This document shows positions 32,286-32,710 of a stretch of 32,710 bases of DNA, piece by piece; the first letter of the stretch is position 1, and each line of letters begins with the position of its first letter. The stretch covers positions 1-32,710 of the forward strand of contig JAISTC010000188.1 in NCBI GenBank assembly GCA_031272805.1, written 5' to 3'. The translations under genes were made by a program, and so were the position numbers. Origin of the DNA: Propionibacteriaceae bacterium (lineage in GTDB: Bacteria > Actinomycetota > Actinomycetes > Propionibacteriales > Propionibacteriaceae). A model generated the notes under the pieces. It made no database searches, had not been told where the DNA came from, and saw nothing but the letters and a program-made list of their open reading frames with translations.

Positions 32286-32618
32286 GTGCCCGCCAAGACA
32301 GAGATCAGGAAGAAGAAGTCCAACGTGACAACAGCAGTACTCGAACAAGAGGTCTTCGCGCCGCGCGTCAGCGTGTCGTACGCGTGCCAGAACGACCACG
32401 AGTTCTCGCTGACCTTCGCGGAGGACGCGCCCGCGCCCGGCTACTGGGATTGCCCGCGCTGCGGCCAGGTCGCCCTGCGGCACGACGGGACGCCGGCCCA
32501 GGGGCCGCAGATCAAGCCCGCCCGCAGCCACTGGGACCGCCTGCTCCAGCGCCGCACCATCCCCGAGTTGGAAGCCCTCCTGGCGGAGCGGCTGCGCGAA
32601 CTGCGCCACGAGATGTAG
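32286..32618 (+). CDS. rbpA: RNA polymerase-binding protein RbpA
   Basis: This 110-aa actinobacterial transcription factor binds RNA polymerase and the group-1 sigma factor and stabilises the open complex. The N-terminal basic tail (KTEIRKKKSN) is followed by the RbpA core (about 25-72), with C34, H38 and the C56-x2-C59 pair (YWDCPRCG). A basic linker and the C-terminal sigma-interaction helix come next (HWDRLLQRRTIPELEALLAE). Length matches the family. The GTG at 32286 is set by a textbook AAGGAGG at 32271-32277. A strong terminator follows. Presence of this gene is good evidence for Actinomycetota. Confidence 0.95.
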   Translation: MPAKTEIRKKKSNVTTAVLEQEVFAPRVSVSYACQNDHEFSLTFAEDAPAPGYWDCPRCGQVALRHDGTPAQGPQIKPARSHWDRLLQRRTIPELEALLAERLRELRHEM

Positions 32619-32631
32619 GTCGTAACGAGAT

Positions 32632-32664
32632 GTGAGGCTGTTCCGGGGGGGATAAGAGCCTCAC
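32632..32664. other. Hairpin with a six-G loop run after rbpA
   Basis: GTGAGGCT (32632-32639) and AGCCTCAC (32657-32664) pair around a 17-nt loop containing GGGGGG (CCCCCC on the minus strand). It sits directly before the rbpA terminator and would be in the 3' untranslated region. Confidence 0.5.
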
Positions 32665-32667
32665 ACG

Positions 32668-32710
32668 GCCGGGAGGGACCAATGCGATGGTCCCTCCCGG
32701 CTTCGTTTTC
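32668..32710 (+). terminator. Rho-independent terminator of rbpA
   Basis: GCCGGGAGGGACCA (32668-32681) pairs perfectly with 32688-32701 around a 6-nt loop and is followed by TTCGTTTTC. This is the only classic hairpin-plus-U-tract terminator in the window. Confidence 0.9.

Noticed and set aside
32632-32710. Actinobacterial 6C RNA
   Set aside because: The minus strand has one hairpin with a C6 loop. The neighbouring hairpin has loop TCGCAT without a C run, and two such C-rich loops are expected in 6C RNAs.

Overview
The window comes from a high-GC actinobacterium (Actinomycetota). The evidence is the contiguous mtrA-mtrB-lpqB operon, the RNA polymerase-binding protein RbpA, two DUF2505 proteins, a DUF6912 protein, a DUF222/13E12 HNH protein, an actinobacterial GT2-GtrA fusion next to a phosphodiester glycosidase, and strong NNC/NNG codon bias. 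I cannot assign a genus. Membrane decarboxylase genes, a proline-catabolic dehydrogenase and a giant glutamate dehydrogenase suggest a lineage that lives partly on amino acids (inference).

Region 1 (1-4244) is accessory. It begins inside a large STAND/NACHT NTPase with a TIR-like N-terminal part and a C-terminal DUF6273 (C-type-lectin-like) domain, which looks like a bacterial innate-immunity sensor. Its last ~30 codons have the layout of a diversity-generating-retroelement variable region and are followed by a perfect hairpin just after the stop. A convergent DUF222-HNH endonuclease gene with an apparently leaderless promoter follows. No reverse transcriptase or template repeat was found in the window.

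Region 2 (4245-10031) is core envelope signalling: a REP-like palindrome, then mtrA-mtrB-lpqB with overlapping start/stop codons, then comF and a DUF6912 gene on the minus strand.

Region 3 (10032-13838) is metabolic. It holds P5C dehydrogenase (pruA) and a four-gene set for a biotin-dependent sodium-pump decarboxylase: OadG-like small subunit, beta subunit, second small delta-like subunit and biotin carrier. The carboxyltransferase alpha subunit is missing and must be encoded elsewhere.

Region 4 (13857-23873) has tandem DUF2505 paralogues on minus, a divergent MmpL transporter, then an operon of NAD-glutamate dehydrogenase (1572 aa), a TPR protein and a PHP phosphoesterase.

Region 5 (23980-28445) is a 1437-aa secreted CotH protein with three repeated beta-type modules, a lamin-tail domain and three chitobiase-C-terminal-like domains. 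A long REP-like palindrome with an exact 20-bp tandem duplication follows it.

Region 6 (28446-32710) has trpS, a small membrane protein, a phosphodiester glycosidase and a GT2-GtrA glycosyltransferase (all minus except trpS), a 373-bp divergent intergenic region with 12-bp repeats and a palindrome, then rbpA and its strong terminator.
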